64,000 bases of DNA from DASXUX01 sp036504595 (GTDB taxonomy: Bacteria; Planctomycetota; SZUA-567; H5-PLA8). Shown here one piece after another: positions 8,773 to 16,921 of the stretch. The stretch is from NCBI GenBank assembly GCA_036504595.1, contig DASXUX010000020.1, forward strand, positions 135,970-199,969, read 5' to 3'. The notes under the pieces are model-generated. The model worked only from the letters and a program-made list of their open reading frames with translations, was not told the origin of the DNA and ran no database searches. The first letter of the stretch is position 1, and every line of letters starts with the position of its first letter. The translations under genes were made by a program, and so were the position numbers.

Positions 8773-9585
8773 CTATTGAAGCTCGATAACCAACCCGTCG
8801 TAACCGAGGCGGATGCTCTCCGGCAGCCTCGCTTCCAGCACGCGGTGGTCGACTTCGTGCGCGATGTGCGCGAAGTACGTGCGCTGTGGAGCGATCCGGT
8901 CGATCGCGGCCAGCGCTTCCGGCAGATTCATGTGCGTGGGATGCGGCTTCTCGCGCAGCATGTCCAGCACCAGCGTGTGCGTGCCTTTCAGGCGCTCATA
9001 CGTCTCGGGCGGAATCCGCTTCACGTCCACGCAATAAGAGAGGACGGCGCTGTCGCCGCAGGTGATGCGGAAGCCGGTGGTCGCCATCACTTCGTGGTCC
9101 AGCAGCAGCGGCTCGAACCTCAAGCAGCCGATTTCGAACGACACGCCGGGCGTGATCACCACTGGCTTCAGCGACGGCAAGCCCCAACGCACGTTGAGGT
9201 CCTCGCCAAAGACGTAGCCGAAGCCGCGCTTAAGTCCCGCGATAGTCGCGGCCGTGGCCCAGCAACCCAGCACCTGTTGCTGGATCGCGTTGTAACGCCG
9301 CACGTCGTCGATTCCCACCACGTGATCGGCGTGATGATGCGTGAAGACGACGCCATCCAGACGCGCGACGTTCGAACGGAGCATCTGCTGGCGAAAGTCG
9401 GCCGACGTGTCGATCACAACGGTTGTCGCGACCGTTCCGTCCGAGTCGTATCCGCGCACCAGAGCCGAGGAGCGCAGGCGTTTGTTGAGACTGTCCGTGG
9501 AAGCGCAGACGGCGCAGTTGCAGCCGATGGTCGGCACGCCGACCGAAGTGCCGCTGCCGAGGAATTCGAGAGAGAGCTTGGGCAT
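8773..9585 (-). CDS. MBL-fold metal-dependent phosphodiesterase-like hydrolase
   Basis: 270 aa, whole-length metallo-beta-lactamase fold. Near the N-terminus LGSGTSVGVPTIGCNCAVC carries a two-Cys motif seen in PhnP-like cyclic phosphodiesterases. The dinuclear metal motif is HHHADHVVGID (near 80). Further ligands are probably the His in LLLDHEVMATTGF, the Asp in YCVDVKRIP and the C-terminal His in YFAHIAHEVDH. Likely cytosolic phosphoryl-ester hydrolase, exact substrate unknown. Start chosen at ATG 9585: upstream of it lies only a 14-bp direct repeat (9586-9620) and no ribosome site, so the start is less certain than the family. Confidence 0.88.
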   Translation of the reverse strand: MPKLSLEFLGSGTSVGVPTIGCNCAVCASTDSLNKRLRSSALVRGYDSDGTVATTVVIDTSADFRQQMLRSNVARLDGVVFTHHHADHVVGIDDVRRYNAIQQQVLGCWATAATIAGLKRGFGYVFGEDLNVRWGLPSLKPVVITPGVSFEIGCLRFEPLLLDHEVMATTGFRITCGDSAVLSYCVDVKRIPPETYERLKGTHTLVLDMLREKPHPTHMNLPEALAAIDRIAPQRTYFAHIAHEVDHRVLEARLPESIRLGYDGLVIELQ

Positions 9586-9620
9586 GGGTCCGTTGTCAGT
9601 GGTCCGTTGTTCGTGGTTGC
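9586..9620. repeat. GGTCCGTTGT direct repeat in the 5' leader
   Basis: GGTCCGTTGTCAGT GGTCCGTTGTTCGT, two 14-bp (2 x 7) units immediately before the MBL-fold gene start. Confidence 0.6.
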
Positions 9621-9623
9621 TGT

Positions 9624-10505
9624 TCACCACCCCTTGAGTTCATCGATATCGAACACCGGCCCGTCCTGGCAGACGGTGCGGCGCGCCAAGCCGGTCTTCT
9701 CGTGCGGGGATGCGCCGTCCACCACGCACGCGCGGCACACGCCCACTCCGCACGCCATGCGCTGCTCCAGCGACACGCGGCAGGGCAGGCCGAGCCTTCG
9801 AGCCACCTGTGCGGCCGCGCGCATCATCGGGTCTGGGCCGGCGGCGTAGATCCCCGCTCGCACACCTTTCAGCGGACCGGCGAGGAGGGCCGTCAGTGCG
9901 TCTACGCCCGTTCCACGATGCCCCGCGCTGCCGTCATCGGTCGCGCAATGCAGCGTTCCAGGCGTCTTGATGATGTCCTCACGCACCAGTTGGTCTGCGC
10001 TGCGCGCTGCGAGAATCAGATGCCACGCCGGCCCCACCGCGAATCGCCTGAAGAAGAACACCAGCGGCGCGACGCCGCTTCCGCCGCCAACCGCGACGTG
10101 TGCATCCACATTCGGGATCGGCTCGAAGCCGCGCCCGAGCGGCCCGATAATCCGCAGCGGCAAAGCCGGCATGTCGGCTCCCGACGTCTGCCCGACGGCG
10201 TGCCGATGCAGAATTTCCGTGCCGCGTCCAGCCACAAAATAGAGCAGCTCAATCTCATCGCCGCGGGCATCGAGAATGGCCAGCGGACGCGGCAGCAGGG
10301 GTTCGCCATTTCCGGCGGAAGTATCGGGTGCGCACGCCAGCATCACGAACTGTCCGGGCTGCGCGCGTCGAGCGATTTCCGGGCAACGCAGCCGCAGCAG
10401 AAAATACCGCGACGAAGCCGGCTCGTGCGCCGTAATCTGAGCACGGGTCTGAAGAAAACTCGCGGCCGGACCGTGGCAGGTGCATGCATCATTCATGCGC
10501 GCCAT
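9624..10505 (-). CDS. PyrK-like FAD/2Fe-2S electron-transfer protein
   Basis: 293 aa of the ferredoxin-reductase superfamily, closest in plan to the electron-transfer subunit of dihydroorotate dehydrogenase. The FAD part has RYFLLRLRCPEIARRAQPGQF and LLPRPLAILD. The NAD-binding segment has HVAVGGGSGVAPLVFF. The C-terminal 2Fe-2S motif is MACGVGVCRACVVDG with a fourth Cys in RRTVCQDGP. No pyrD partner is visible nearby, so the physiological oxidoreductase is open. Start taken at ATG 10505; ATG 10496 is three codons inside. It lies 38 bp from the upstream end of the MBL-fold gene, in the same direction, so co-transcription is likely. Confidence 0.88.
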   Translation of the reverse strand: MARMNDACTCHGPAASFLQTRAQITAHEPASSRYFLLRLRCPEIARRAQPGQFVMLACAPDTSAGNGEPLLPRPLAILDARGDEIELLYFVAGRGTEILHRHAVGQTSGADMPALPLRIIGPLGRGFEPIPNVDAHVAVGGGSGVAPLVFFFRRFAVGPAWHLILAARSADQLVREDIIKTPGTLHCATDDGSAGHRGTGVDALTALLAGPLKGVRAGIYAAGPDPMMRAAAQVARRLGLPCRVSLEQRMACGVGVCRACVVDGASPHEKTGLARRTVCQDGPVFDIDELKGW

Positions 10506-10683
10506 CTTAGCAGAGCCCATTGCCACCGAGAAAGTGAAATCCCGCAAGGGCCGCGACGCTCACCCAAGTCACTGCTTTAGGCCATGGAGAGCCTCTCGCG
10601 CGCAGATTGAATTCGCTTGCGCAGGCAAGGAACAAGAGCTAAGCCAAGAGGCGAGACCACCACATCCGGTTTGGACCGATACC

Positions 10684-11571
10684 ATGGACCGTACTCCACT
10701 GTACCGCCCGTTGACTGCCGCCGACATTCCCTCCGCGCAGCGCCTGCGTCAGCAGGCCCACTGGAACCAGAGCGATGAAGACTGGCGGCACCTGATCGAG
10801 ATGGATCCCGAAGGCTGCTTCGCCGCCGAACTCGATGGGCGCATCGTCGGCACGGCCACGGCAGCTCGCTTTGAACCGGCCAGCGGCCCGGGTTCCTTCG
10901 GCTGGGTCGGCATGGTGCTGGTCGATGAAGCCTGCCGCGGCAAAGGTCTCGGTTCTGCGCTCCTCACGCGCGCCATCGATTACCTGCGAAATTGCGACGT
11001 CGAAACCGTGAAACTCGACGCCACGCCGATGGGCCGCCCCGTGTATTTGAAGCAGGGCTTCCGCGACGAATGCATGCTGGAGCGCTGGAAAGGCATCCCT
11101 GCTCTGAATGCCGCGGACGCTCCTCCGTGCCCGGGAATCAGGCTCGCGCCGGTCAACTCACACGATCTAAACTACCTCGTTGGCTTCGATGCTCACGCGT
11201 TCGGCGCGCAGCGCCGCCAAATCCTGGCATCCTGGATGCATGCGTGGCCGGAGCGTTCCATTGGCGCGTGGAATGGCTCGCGCCTTGTCGGATACGCGCT
11301 GGCCCGCCGCCGGGCGAACTGGCCGCAAATCGGTCCGGTCGTCTGCGAGACTCCGGAGATCGGGATCGCGCTGCTCGCCCGAGCCTTCGAACTCGCCGCC
11401 GGCCGGGAGGTCGTCCTCGACCTCTTCAGCGAGAATAAGTGGTCTATCGAGCTAGCCCAACGCGCCGGCCTGACTCAGCAGCGCACGCTCACCCGCATGT
11501 ATCACGGTCCGAACGCCAGCCCTGGCCACCGGGAACAGCTTGCGGCGATTGCGGGGCCGGAGGTGGGATAG
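10684..11571 (+). CDS. Tandem GNAT N-acetyltransferase
   Basis: 295 aa with two GNAT-related domains. The N-terminal one (1-140) has the acetyl-CoA motif VDEACRGKGLGSALLTRAI and the beta-bulge VGMVLVD. The C-terminal half (about 145-290), with GIALLARAFELAAGREVVLD and WSIELAQRAGL, resembles the second domain (Acetyltransf_18 type) of two-domain GNATs. Probably acetylates a small amine; substrate unknown. ATG at 10684 is chosen because homology begins there, although the frame is open back to 10480. The 178 bp between it and the divergent PyrK-like gene show no repeat. Confidence 0.85.
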   Translation: MDRTPLYRPLTAADIPSAQRLRQQAHWNQSDEDWRHLIEMDPEGCFAAELDGRIVGTATAARFEPASGPGSFGWVGMVLVDEACRGKGLGSALLTRAIDYLRNCDVETVKLDATPMGRPVYLKQGFRDECMLERWKGIPALNAADAPPCPGIRLAPVNSHDLNYLVGFDAHAFGAQRRQILASWMHAWPERSIGAWNGSRLVGYALARRRANWPQIGPVVCETPEIGIALLARAFELAAGREVVLDLFSENKWSIELAQRAGLTQQRTLTRMYHGPNASPGHREQLAAIAGPEVG

Positions 11572-11605
11572 CAGTAGGCGGTGAGCAGGAGGCAGGATGC
11601 AGGAG
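11571..11605. repeat. Heptamer array, GCAGGAG family
   Basis: Units GCAGTAG GCGGTGA GCAGGAG GCAGGAT GCAGGAG, directly after the GNAT stop codon. Same family as 18984-19008 and 45960-46073. Confidence 0.7.
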
Positions 11606-11935
11606 CGACGGGGACAAAACACCCTACGTTGACAGGAAGGTGGTCGCTCGGTCCCAGGGAGATTGCGAGGCGGGTGGGAGTTTCGCATGCGCTGCTGACA
11701 CGCAACGAGGCGTTCCGGCGGGCGCGCCGGATGTACTATGAGCCGGTGCGGAAAGTGATTCGGCGTGGACCGCAGCGCAGTGGTGCGCACCACGTAACGC
11801 ACCAGAGCTGATCTTTCTGATACCGTTGGCGTAAACGTTTATACAAAAACAGGCCCGTGCTAACGCACCAAAACGAGCTAATAGTAGATAGTCACAAATT
11901 CAAAATGCAAACGTCAGAATTAGCGCGACAAACGA

Positions 11936-11969
11936 GCACGGACGAACACGGACGAACACGGACAGGCAC
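11936..11969. repeat. Decamer array ACGGACGAAC
   Basis: Three units of ACGGACGAAC-like sequence. This is the only clear 10-bp unit in the window. Confidence 0.65.
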
Positions 11970-11983
11970 AAGCGAACAGAGAT

Positions 11984-12036
11984 GAAGAGAATCTCTGTGG
12001 CCTCTGTGTTCTCCGTGGCTCTGTGTTGAAGTCGTG
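11984..12036. repeat. CACAGAG-type element, right arm
   Basis: CTCTGTGGCCTCTGTG through TGTTGAAGTCGTG, the same terminus as the complete copy at 8655-8764. The left arm is not present next to it. Confidence 0.75.
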
Positions 12037-12064
12037 AAAACGCAAAACTGAAGGGGGGTGCAGG

Positions 12065-12433
12065 ATGATCGCTTCGATCGGCGGGGAGAAAGTGCGGGTT
12101 TGCAATGCGGTGGCGGAGGAGACGGAGAAGCGCTTGGCGGCTTACCGGCGGGAGAAGGAGAAGTTTGGGAAGCATCCGGCGTGGCGGCGGGTGACGGGGT
12201 TCACGTTTCCGGCTGAGGCGGAACTGACGGAGACGCAGCGGCGCGAGGGGTTGCAGGATCTGGTGAAGTGGATCAAGGGAAGGGCGAAGGACGGACGAAC
12301 TGCGAACGCCGAACGCCGAACTTCGAACTTGGATGAAGGAACGGCGAACGGAACACGACTTCAACACAGGCACAGAGTTCACAGAGTTTCTCTTAGTGCT
12401 ATTCCTCCTCTGCGCTCCTCATGTTCTCGGTGA
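12065..12433 (+). CDS. Small hypothetical protein with repeat-encoded C-terminus
   Basis: 122-aa frame beginning ATG 12065 with AAGGGGGG upstream. Only the first about 75 residues look protein-like: charged, with a helical EETEKRLAAYRREKEKFGKH segment and LQDLVKWIKGRAKD. The remainder is translated from a GCCGAAC heptamer array (12298-12333) and a CACAGAG element (12354-12440), so any natural C-terminus has been replaced. It is flanked by CACAGAG arms on both sides. Not recognised; could be a remnant carried with the repeats. Confidence 0.35.
   Translation: MIASIGGEKVRVCNAVAEETEKRLAAYRREKEKFGKHPAWRRVTGFTFPAEAELTETQRREGLQDLVKWIKGRAKDGRTANAERRTSNLDEGTANGTRLQHRHRVHRVSLSAIPPLRSSCSR
12298..12333. 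repeat. Heptamer array, GCCGAAC family
   Basis: GCGAAC GCCGAAC GCCGAAC TTCGAAC, inside the small hypothetical frame. Related to the array at 14221-14298. Confidence 0.6.
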
Positions 12434-12440
12434 CTCTGTA
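12354..12440. repeat. CACAGAG-type element, divergent copy
   Basis: Starts CACGACTTCAACACAGGCAC and runs through CACAGAG units. The right arm (CTCCTCATGTTCTCGGTGAC) is eroded. Confidence 0.65.
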
Positions 12441-12511
12441 CGGCTAACGCTCCAAATCCTCGCTTCCTGCGATGATCTCGCTTGCCTGCTCGCGCCTATG
12501 GCGCTTTTCGG

Positions 12512-12538
12512 CCGCTCCCTTACGGTCGCGGTTCTGAT
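12512..12538 (-). repeat. 27-bp dispersed repeat
   Basis: Complement of the copy at 6863-6889 (CCGCTCCCTTACGGTCGCGG then TTCTGAT), in the gap before the redox block. Confidence 0.85.
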
Positions 12539-12598
12539 TCGCGCGGCCGAGCAGTTGTTTCGCCCCGTCTCCGCGTCCCCCCGTCTCCTCGTCTAGTT

Positions 12599-14206
12599 CT
12601 ATCGGCCCTTTTCCCAGGGGTAGAAGCCAGCCTCGATCTCAGTTCGCAGCGCCAATGCGCCCGTGGGGCAGGCGCGGCAGCATTCCGCGGCGGCCTTCTT
12701 CAGGCCCTCGGACAGCGTCCCGTTGAATGGCACGCTGACGTGGACGTTGAAGCCGCGGCCGATATAGGTCAGGCCGAGTTCCTCTTTGGCATCGCCGGCG
12801 ATCTGGATGCACAAGCCGCACGCGATGCACTTGCCGGGTTCATAGATGACATCGCGTCCCTCGCGGAGCGGTTCGAGGACGCGCTGTGTGCCTTTGTAGC
12901 GGGTCTGCGAACAGCCGTAGGCATCGGCGTAATCGCGCAGCCGGCAATCGTCTTTTTTGCGGCAATCGCAGTGAATGCAGCGCAGAGATTCGGCCTTGGC
13001 TTCCTCGGGGTTGAAGCCGCAACTTCCGCCGCCGCACGGTTTGTTGCGATCGCCGGTGTTGCAGCCTCCGCAGATCAAGTGGGTGACCTCGTCGCGTTCG
13101 AGTCTGCCCATTTTCGAAACGAACTTTTGCGACTCGCCGGTGATTTCCTTGCCGGCCAGATACTGACCGATCGAGACGGCCGCGAGCTTTCCGTCCGCGA
13201 TCGAGCGCACGGCGAGCTTGCGCCGCCGGACCATGTCGCCACCGGCGAAGACGCCTTTTATCTGCGTCTCCAGCGTGGTGTGGCTGACCGGCACCTTGTG
13301 GTCTGGCGCCGCAAAGCCCAGCGCCTCCGCTTCGCCCGCCTTCAGTTCTCCGATCGCGAGAAACACAGCGTCAAACTGCTTGCGCAGGTCGTCGAAGGAA
13401 ATGTCCGAGCCGATGCGCGTTTTCATGCGCAGTTCCGCGCCGAGCTGCACGATCGTGGCGATTTCGGCGTCGAGCACGTCTCGCGGAAGTTTGCTTTCGG
13501 GCACGGTGTAGCGGAGCGCGCCGCCGGGCTTTTCGTGATGGTCGAAAATCGTGACCGCGTGGCCATCCTGAAGCAGGTACGACGCAGCCGCCAGCCCAGC
13601 CGGTCCGCTGCCGACCACCGCGACGCGCTTGCCGGTTGCGGGCTTCTTTTCGGGAATGTACGGATCCTTGGAGGAGAGGTCGGCGTCGGCGACGTAGCGC
13701 TTCACCATGCAGATGGCGGCGGGGTGATCGAGCGTTCCGCGGCGACAGGATCGTTCGCACACTTCCGGACAGACGCGGCCGAGCACCGCGGGAAGCGCGA
13801 TGTCGCGCTTGATTGTCATGAGGGCTCCGCGCAGGTCGCCGGCGGCGACTTGCCGCAGCATCTGCGGGATTTCCATGTGCGCCGGGCAGGTCGTGTTGCA
13901 CGGGGCCAAGCAGTCGCCGTGGTGGTCGCTGAGAATCAGTTCGAGCGCCGTCTTTCGCACCGCGTGGACTTCTTTGGTTTCGCTTTCGACTTTCATTCCG
14001 TCCTGCACCGGCATCGCGCAAGATGGGACCAGGTTGGGATTGCCGTCCACCTTCACCACGCAGACCAGGCAGGAGGTCTGCGGGCGGCAGCCTTCGAAGT
14101 AGCAGAGCGTCGGGATGTCGATGCCGAGTTTGCGGGCAGCGTGGAGCACGGTGCTACCTTCGGGCACCTCGACTTCACGGTCGTCTATGGTAATCCGCGC
14201 CATCAT
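12599..14206 (-). CDS. FAD-dependent GltD-like oxidoreductase with 2Fe-2S and 4Fe-4S domains
   Basis: 535 aa, last gene of the redox block. N-terminal NuoG-like 2Fe-2S domain (CYFEGCRPQTSCLVC, then a Cys in VPSCAMPV). Next a GltD-type Fe-S segment (CLAPCNTTCPAHM, CPEVCERSC), the FAD/NAD Rossmann part (VAVVGSGPAGLAAASYLLQD, HEKPGGALRY, VFAGGDMVR), a Cys-rich insert (CGGCNTGDRNKPCGGG and CIHCDCRKKDDC) and a C-terminal ferredoxin-like piece (CIACGLC, CCRACPTGA). It probably passes electrons between NAD(P)H and the NuoEF-type protein encoded just upstream, from which it is separated by a 93-bp hairpin-bearing gap. ATG 14206 or 14203 with GAGG upstream. Confidence 0.9.
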   Translation of the reverse strand: MMARITIDDREVEVPEGSTVLHAARKLGIDIPTLCYFEGCRPQTSCLVCVVKVDGNPNLVPSCAMPVQDGMKVESETKEVHAVRKTALELILSDHHGDCLAPCNTTCPAHMEIPQMLRQVAAGDLRGALMTIKRDIALPAVLGRVCPEVCERSCRRGTLDHPAAICMVKRYVADADLSSKDPYIPEKKPATGKRVAVVGSGPAGLAAASYLLQDGHAVTIFDHHEKPGGALRYTVPESKLPRDVLDAEIATIVQLGAELRMKTRIGSDISFDDLRKQFDAVFLAIGELKAGEAEALGFAAPDHKVPVSHTTLETQIKGVFAGGDMVRRRKLAVRSIADGKLAAVSIGQYLAGKEITGESQKFVSKMGRLERDEVTHLICGGCNTGDRNKPCGGGSCGFNPEEAKAESLRCIHCDCRKKDDCRLRDYADAYGCSQTRYKGTQRVLEPLREGRDVIYEPGKCIACGLCIQIAGDAKEELGLTYIGRGFNVHVSVPFNGTLSEGLKKAAAECCRACPTGALALRTEIEAGFYPWEKGR

Positions 14207-14220
14207 TGCCTCAAAACAAA

Positions 14221-14298
14221 GTGCGAAGTGTGAAGTTCGAAGTGCGAAGTGCGGATATCAGCCTTACTTCGACCTTCGTACTTCGTCCTTCGAACTTT
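14221..14298. repeat. Paired heptamer hairpin (GAAGTGC / ACTTCG) within the redox operon
   Basis: Forward arm GTGCGAA GTGTGAA GTTCGAA GTGCGAA GTGCGG (14221-14254). Inverted arm 14265-14298 (ACTTCGACCTTCGTACTTCG and onward). About 10 bp loop. Confidence 0.75.
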
Positions 14299-14299
14299 T

Positions 14300-16921
14300 T
14301 TACACCACTTCCACTACATCCAACGGGCACACCTGCCGGCACGCGTCACAGCGCGTGCATTTCACGGGGTCGATCACGTGCTTGACGTACGGCGTCAGTT
14401 TGATGGCATCGACTGGACAATGCTGCGCGCAGAGCGTGCAGCCGTTGCAGCCGTCCTTCACCTGATACTTGATGAGCGCTTTGCACTTTCCGGCGGGGCA
14501 GCGGCCGGCGAGGTGCGCTTCGTATTCGTCGCGGAAGTATTTGAGCGTTGTGAGCACCGGGTTGGGCGCGGTCTTGCACAGGCCGCACAAACTGCCGACC
14601 TGGAGCATTTTGCCGAGGTGTTCGGCTTCGGTCAGATCGGAGGCCTTGCCTTTGCCTTCGCAGATGCGTTCGAGAATGTCGAGCAATCGGCGCGTGCCGA
14701 GGCGGCCGATGCTGCACTGGCCGCAGCATTCGTTTTGCGCGAAGGAGAGGAAGTAGCGGGCGATGTCCACCATGCAATCTTGATCGTCCATCACGACCAG
14801 ACCGCCCGAACCCATGATTGCGCCGATCTCGCGCAGCGTTTCGTAATCGACGGAGGAATCCGACAGGCGCTCCGGCACGCACCCGCCGCTGGGGCCGCCG
14901 ATCTGCACGGCCTTGAAGCGCCGTCCGGGCGCCACGCCGCCGCCGATTTCTTCGACGATCTGGCGGACGGTAATGCCCATCGGCACTTCGATCAGGCCGC
15001 CGTTGCGCACTTTTCCGGTGAGCGCGAAGACTTTCGTGCCTTTGCTCTTCTCGGTGCCGAGTTTCGCGAACGCCTCGGCTCCGTGGCGGATGATCCACGG
15101 GACCATCGCGAGGGTCTCGACGTTGTTCACGCAGGTCGGGCAGTCCCACAGACCCTTTTGAGCCGGATATGGCGGACGCAGGCGCGGCATGCCGCGGCGG
15201 CCTTCGACGGATGCGATGAGCGCGGTCTCTTCGCCGCAGACGAACGCGCCGGCGCCTTCCTTGACGCGCAGCTTCAGCGAATAGCGGCCGTCGCACATCT
15301 TTTCGCCGAGAAAACCCTGTGCTTCGAGGCGTTCGATGGCAGCCTTCACGCGCTGCACGGCGAGGGGGTATTCGGCGCGGATGTACAGAACGCCTTCATG
15401 CGCGCCGATGGCGATGGCGGCGATGGACATGCCTTCCAGGACGCGGTACGGGTAGGATTCGAGGATCATGCGGTCCATGAACGCGCCGGGGTCGCCTTCG
15501 TCGCCGTTGCAGATCATGAACTTGCGCACGGTGGGGCCGGCGTCCCTGCCGGCCGGCACGGAGGCCGGCACCACCCCGCCGGCCGCTCGAGCCACCGTCC
15601 ATTTTCGGCCGGTCGGGAAACCTGCGCCGCCGCGGCCGCGGAGGCCGGACTTTTCGATCTCGGCGATCGTCTTTTCGGGGCCGAGGTCGGCAAGCGTCTT
15701 TCGCAGAGCGCTGAAGCCGCCGCGCGCGATGTACTCGCTGAGGTCGAGGGGATCGACGCTGCCGCAGTCTTCGGTCGCGAGGCGGATTTGTCTGCCGAGG
15801 AAATTCGAGACCTGCTGATCGCGCGCGTTCAGTTCGTGTTTGCTCAGCGCGGTTTCTTCTTCGTCGGAAAGCAGCCAGTCGAGCAAGCCGCTCAGCCGGG
15901 CTCGCGCGGTGCGGAGCAGACTTCCGCCGCTGAAATGGCGCTCGATGATGCCGCGGACTTCATGCGGCTGGACTTTGGAGTAGACGACGCTGTGTGGCAC
16001 GCTCGTGAGCGGCGCCGTGTTCTTGGCGCCGGTCTCGTGCGTGTCGCACGCATGAGCTGACGCGAAAGGATGCGCCAGCGCATGCGTGCCACCGGCGAGT
16101 TTCGATGGTTTTTCGGCGGGCTTGCCGGCGCCATCGGGCCAGACGATTTCGATCAGCGGAGTCTGGTGGCACATGCCGACGCAGCCGACCTGGCGGACGG
16201 TGGCCTTCACGCCGGTTTCGGCGAGGGTCTTTTCGAGTTCTTCGCGGACTTTCTCGCTGCCGTTCGCCACGCAGCACGAGCCGAGGCCGACGCGGATTTC
16301 CGGAACGTTGTCGCGCAGAACCGGCGGATGCAACGCGGGCGCATCTTTCCGCGCGGCTTCCGACGCGAGGAAATCCTGGAGCATTTCGGGCACATCGTTG
16401 GGCGAGATGTGGCCGTAGGTGGATTCATCGATGACGACGACGGGCGCGAGGGTGCAGCAGCCGACGCAGTTGACGCGTTCAACGGTGAAGGTGCCGCTGG
16501 CGTCGGTGTCCTGGCCTTCGGCGAGCTTCAGCGAGCGTTCGATCGCGCCCTGGACTCGTTCGGAGCCTTTCACGTGGCAAGCGGTGCCGTGGCAGACGTG
16601 GACGATGTGTTTGCCGACGGGTTTGTGGCGGAACTGGTTGTAGAACGTCGCGACGCCCATGATGTCGCTGGGCGAAATCTCGGTCGTCGCGCAAACGCGC
16701 TTGAGGGCTTCCTGCGGCAGATAGCGGAAATGTCCCTGCAGCGCCTGCAGGATGCCGATGGTGTTCTCGCGCTTGCGGCCGACGCGCGCGACGATTTCGT
16801 CAACGGCCTTCATGTCAACCGGCTCAGCAGCGGCCTGAGCGCACTTGCATGCATCGCCGCAGGGATGGGTAGCGCCGGCCTCCGTGCCGGCCGTTTTGGT
16901 TTCCGTTGCAGGCGCGCTCAT
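14300..16921 (-). CDS. NuoE-NuoF fusion with C-terminal 2[4Fe-4S] ferredoxin
   Basis: 873 aa. NuoE-like 2Fe-2S thioredoxin-fold domain (about 40-190; CHGTACHVKGS, VNCVGCCTLAP). Then a second thioredoxin-like 2Fe-2S domain (210-270; SCCVANGS, VGCVGMCHQTP) and the NuoF/HydB FMN-NADH domain (about 340-790; GLRGRGGAGFPTGRKW, CNGDEGDPGAF, GAGAFVCGEETALIASVEG). Last is a ferredoxin (CNGCTLCAQHCP, CTRCDACRQVCP). Oxidises or reduces NAD(P)H. The N3-type motif reads ECCGQCSIG, so the usual third Cys is Gly, while an extra Cys appears in SLCGLCKTAP. Three dispersed-repeat segments are translated: about residues 10-18, 274-303 and 449-463. Start overlaps the upstream stop as ATGA. Confidence 0.93.
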   Translation of the reverse strand: MSAPATETKTAGTEAGATHPCGDACKCAQAAAEPVDMKAVDEIVARVGRKRENTIGILQALQGHFRYLPQEALKRVCATTEISPSDIMGVATFYNQFRHKPVGKHIVHVCHGTACHVKGSERVQGAIERSLKLAEGQDTDASGTFTVERVNCVGCCTLAPVVVIDESTYGHISPNDVPEMLQDFLASEAARKDAPALHPPVLRDNVPEIRVGLGSCCVANGSEKVREELEKTLAETGVKATVRQVGCVGMCHQTPLIEIVWPDGAGKPAEKPSKLAGGTHALAHPFASAHACDTHETGAKNTAPLTSVPHSVVYSKVQPHEVRGIIERHFSGGSLLRTARARLSGLLDWLLSDEEETALSKHELNARDQQVSNFLGRQIRLATEDCGSVDPLDLSEYIARGGFSALRKTLADLGPEKTIAEIEKSGLRGRGGAGFPTGRKWTVARAAGGVVPASVPAGRDAGPTVRKFMICNGDEGDPGAFMDRMILESYPYRVLEGMSIAAIAIGAHEGVLYIRAEYPLAVQRVKAAIERLEAQGFLGEKMCDGRYSLKLRVKEGAGAFVCGEETALIASVEGRRGMPRLRPPYPAQKGLWDCPTCVNNVETLAMVPWIIRHGAEAFAKLGTEKSKGTKVFALTGKVRNGGLIEVPMGITVRQIVEEIGGGVAPGRRFKAVQIGGPSGGCVPERLSDSSVDYETLREIGAIMGSGGLVVMDDQDCMVDIARYFLSFAQNECCGQCSIGRLGTRRLLDILERICEGKGKASDLTEAEHLGKMLQVGSLCGLCKTAPNPVLTTLKYFRDEYEAHLAGRCPAGKCKALIKYQVKDGCNGCTLCAQHCPVDAIKLTPYVKHVIDPVKCTRCDACRQVCPLDVVEVV
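15532..15575. repeat. Dispersed palindromic element inside the NuoF domain
   Basis: GGGGCCGGCGTCCCTGCCGG followed by CCGGCACGGAGGCCGGCACC. In the gene frame it gives PASVPAGRDAGP between the FMN loop and the CNGDEGDPGAF motif. Confidence 0.88.
16012..16098. repeat. GGTGGCACGCATG-type element inside the NuoEF gene
   Basis: Shares CGCACGCATGAG and CGCATGCGTGCCACC with 24309-24443. Translated as GGTHALAHPFASAHACDTH in the linker between the second thioredoxin domain and NuoF. Confidence 0.65.
16868..16893. repeat. Half copy of the dispersed palindrome at the NuoEF N-terminus
   Basis: GGTAGCGCCGGCCTCCGTGC then CGGCCG. Translated as TAGTEAGAT, a different frame from the other copies. Confidence 0.75.

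Larger units (their letters stand above)
11572..12064. other. Gene-poor repeat-bearing stretch
   Basis: No gene can be supported. It holds a GCAGGAG heptamer array at 11571-11605, a small hairpin (CAGTGGTGCGCACCACG around 11780), a 10-bp ACGGACGAAC array at 11936-11969 and the right arm of a CACAGAG element at 11984-12036. A frame at 11581-11811 has a helix-turn-helix-like look but no start signal and no recognised family. It may be a decayed mobile-element fragment. Confidence 0.5.

Noticed and set aside
11581..11811. 77-residue frame with a helix-turn-helix-like stretch
   Set aside because: Starts within a heptamer array, lacks a ribosome site and matches no family I know. Possibly a decayed mobile-element fragment, noted in the regional entry only.
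12482..16060. Long plus-strand frames (583 and 603 residues) opposite the redox genes
   Set aside because: Antisense to clear Fe-S/flavin protein genes with intact cysteine motifs; no features of their own.
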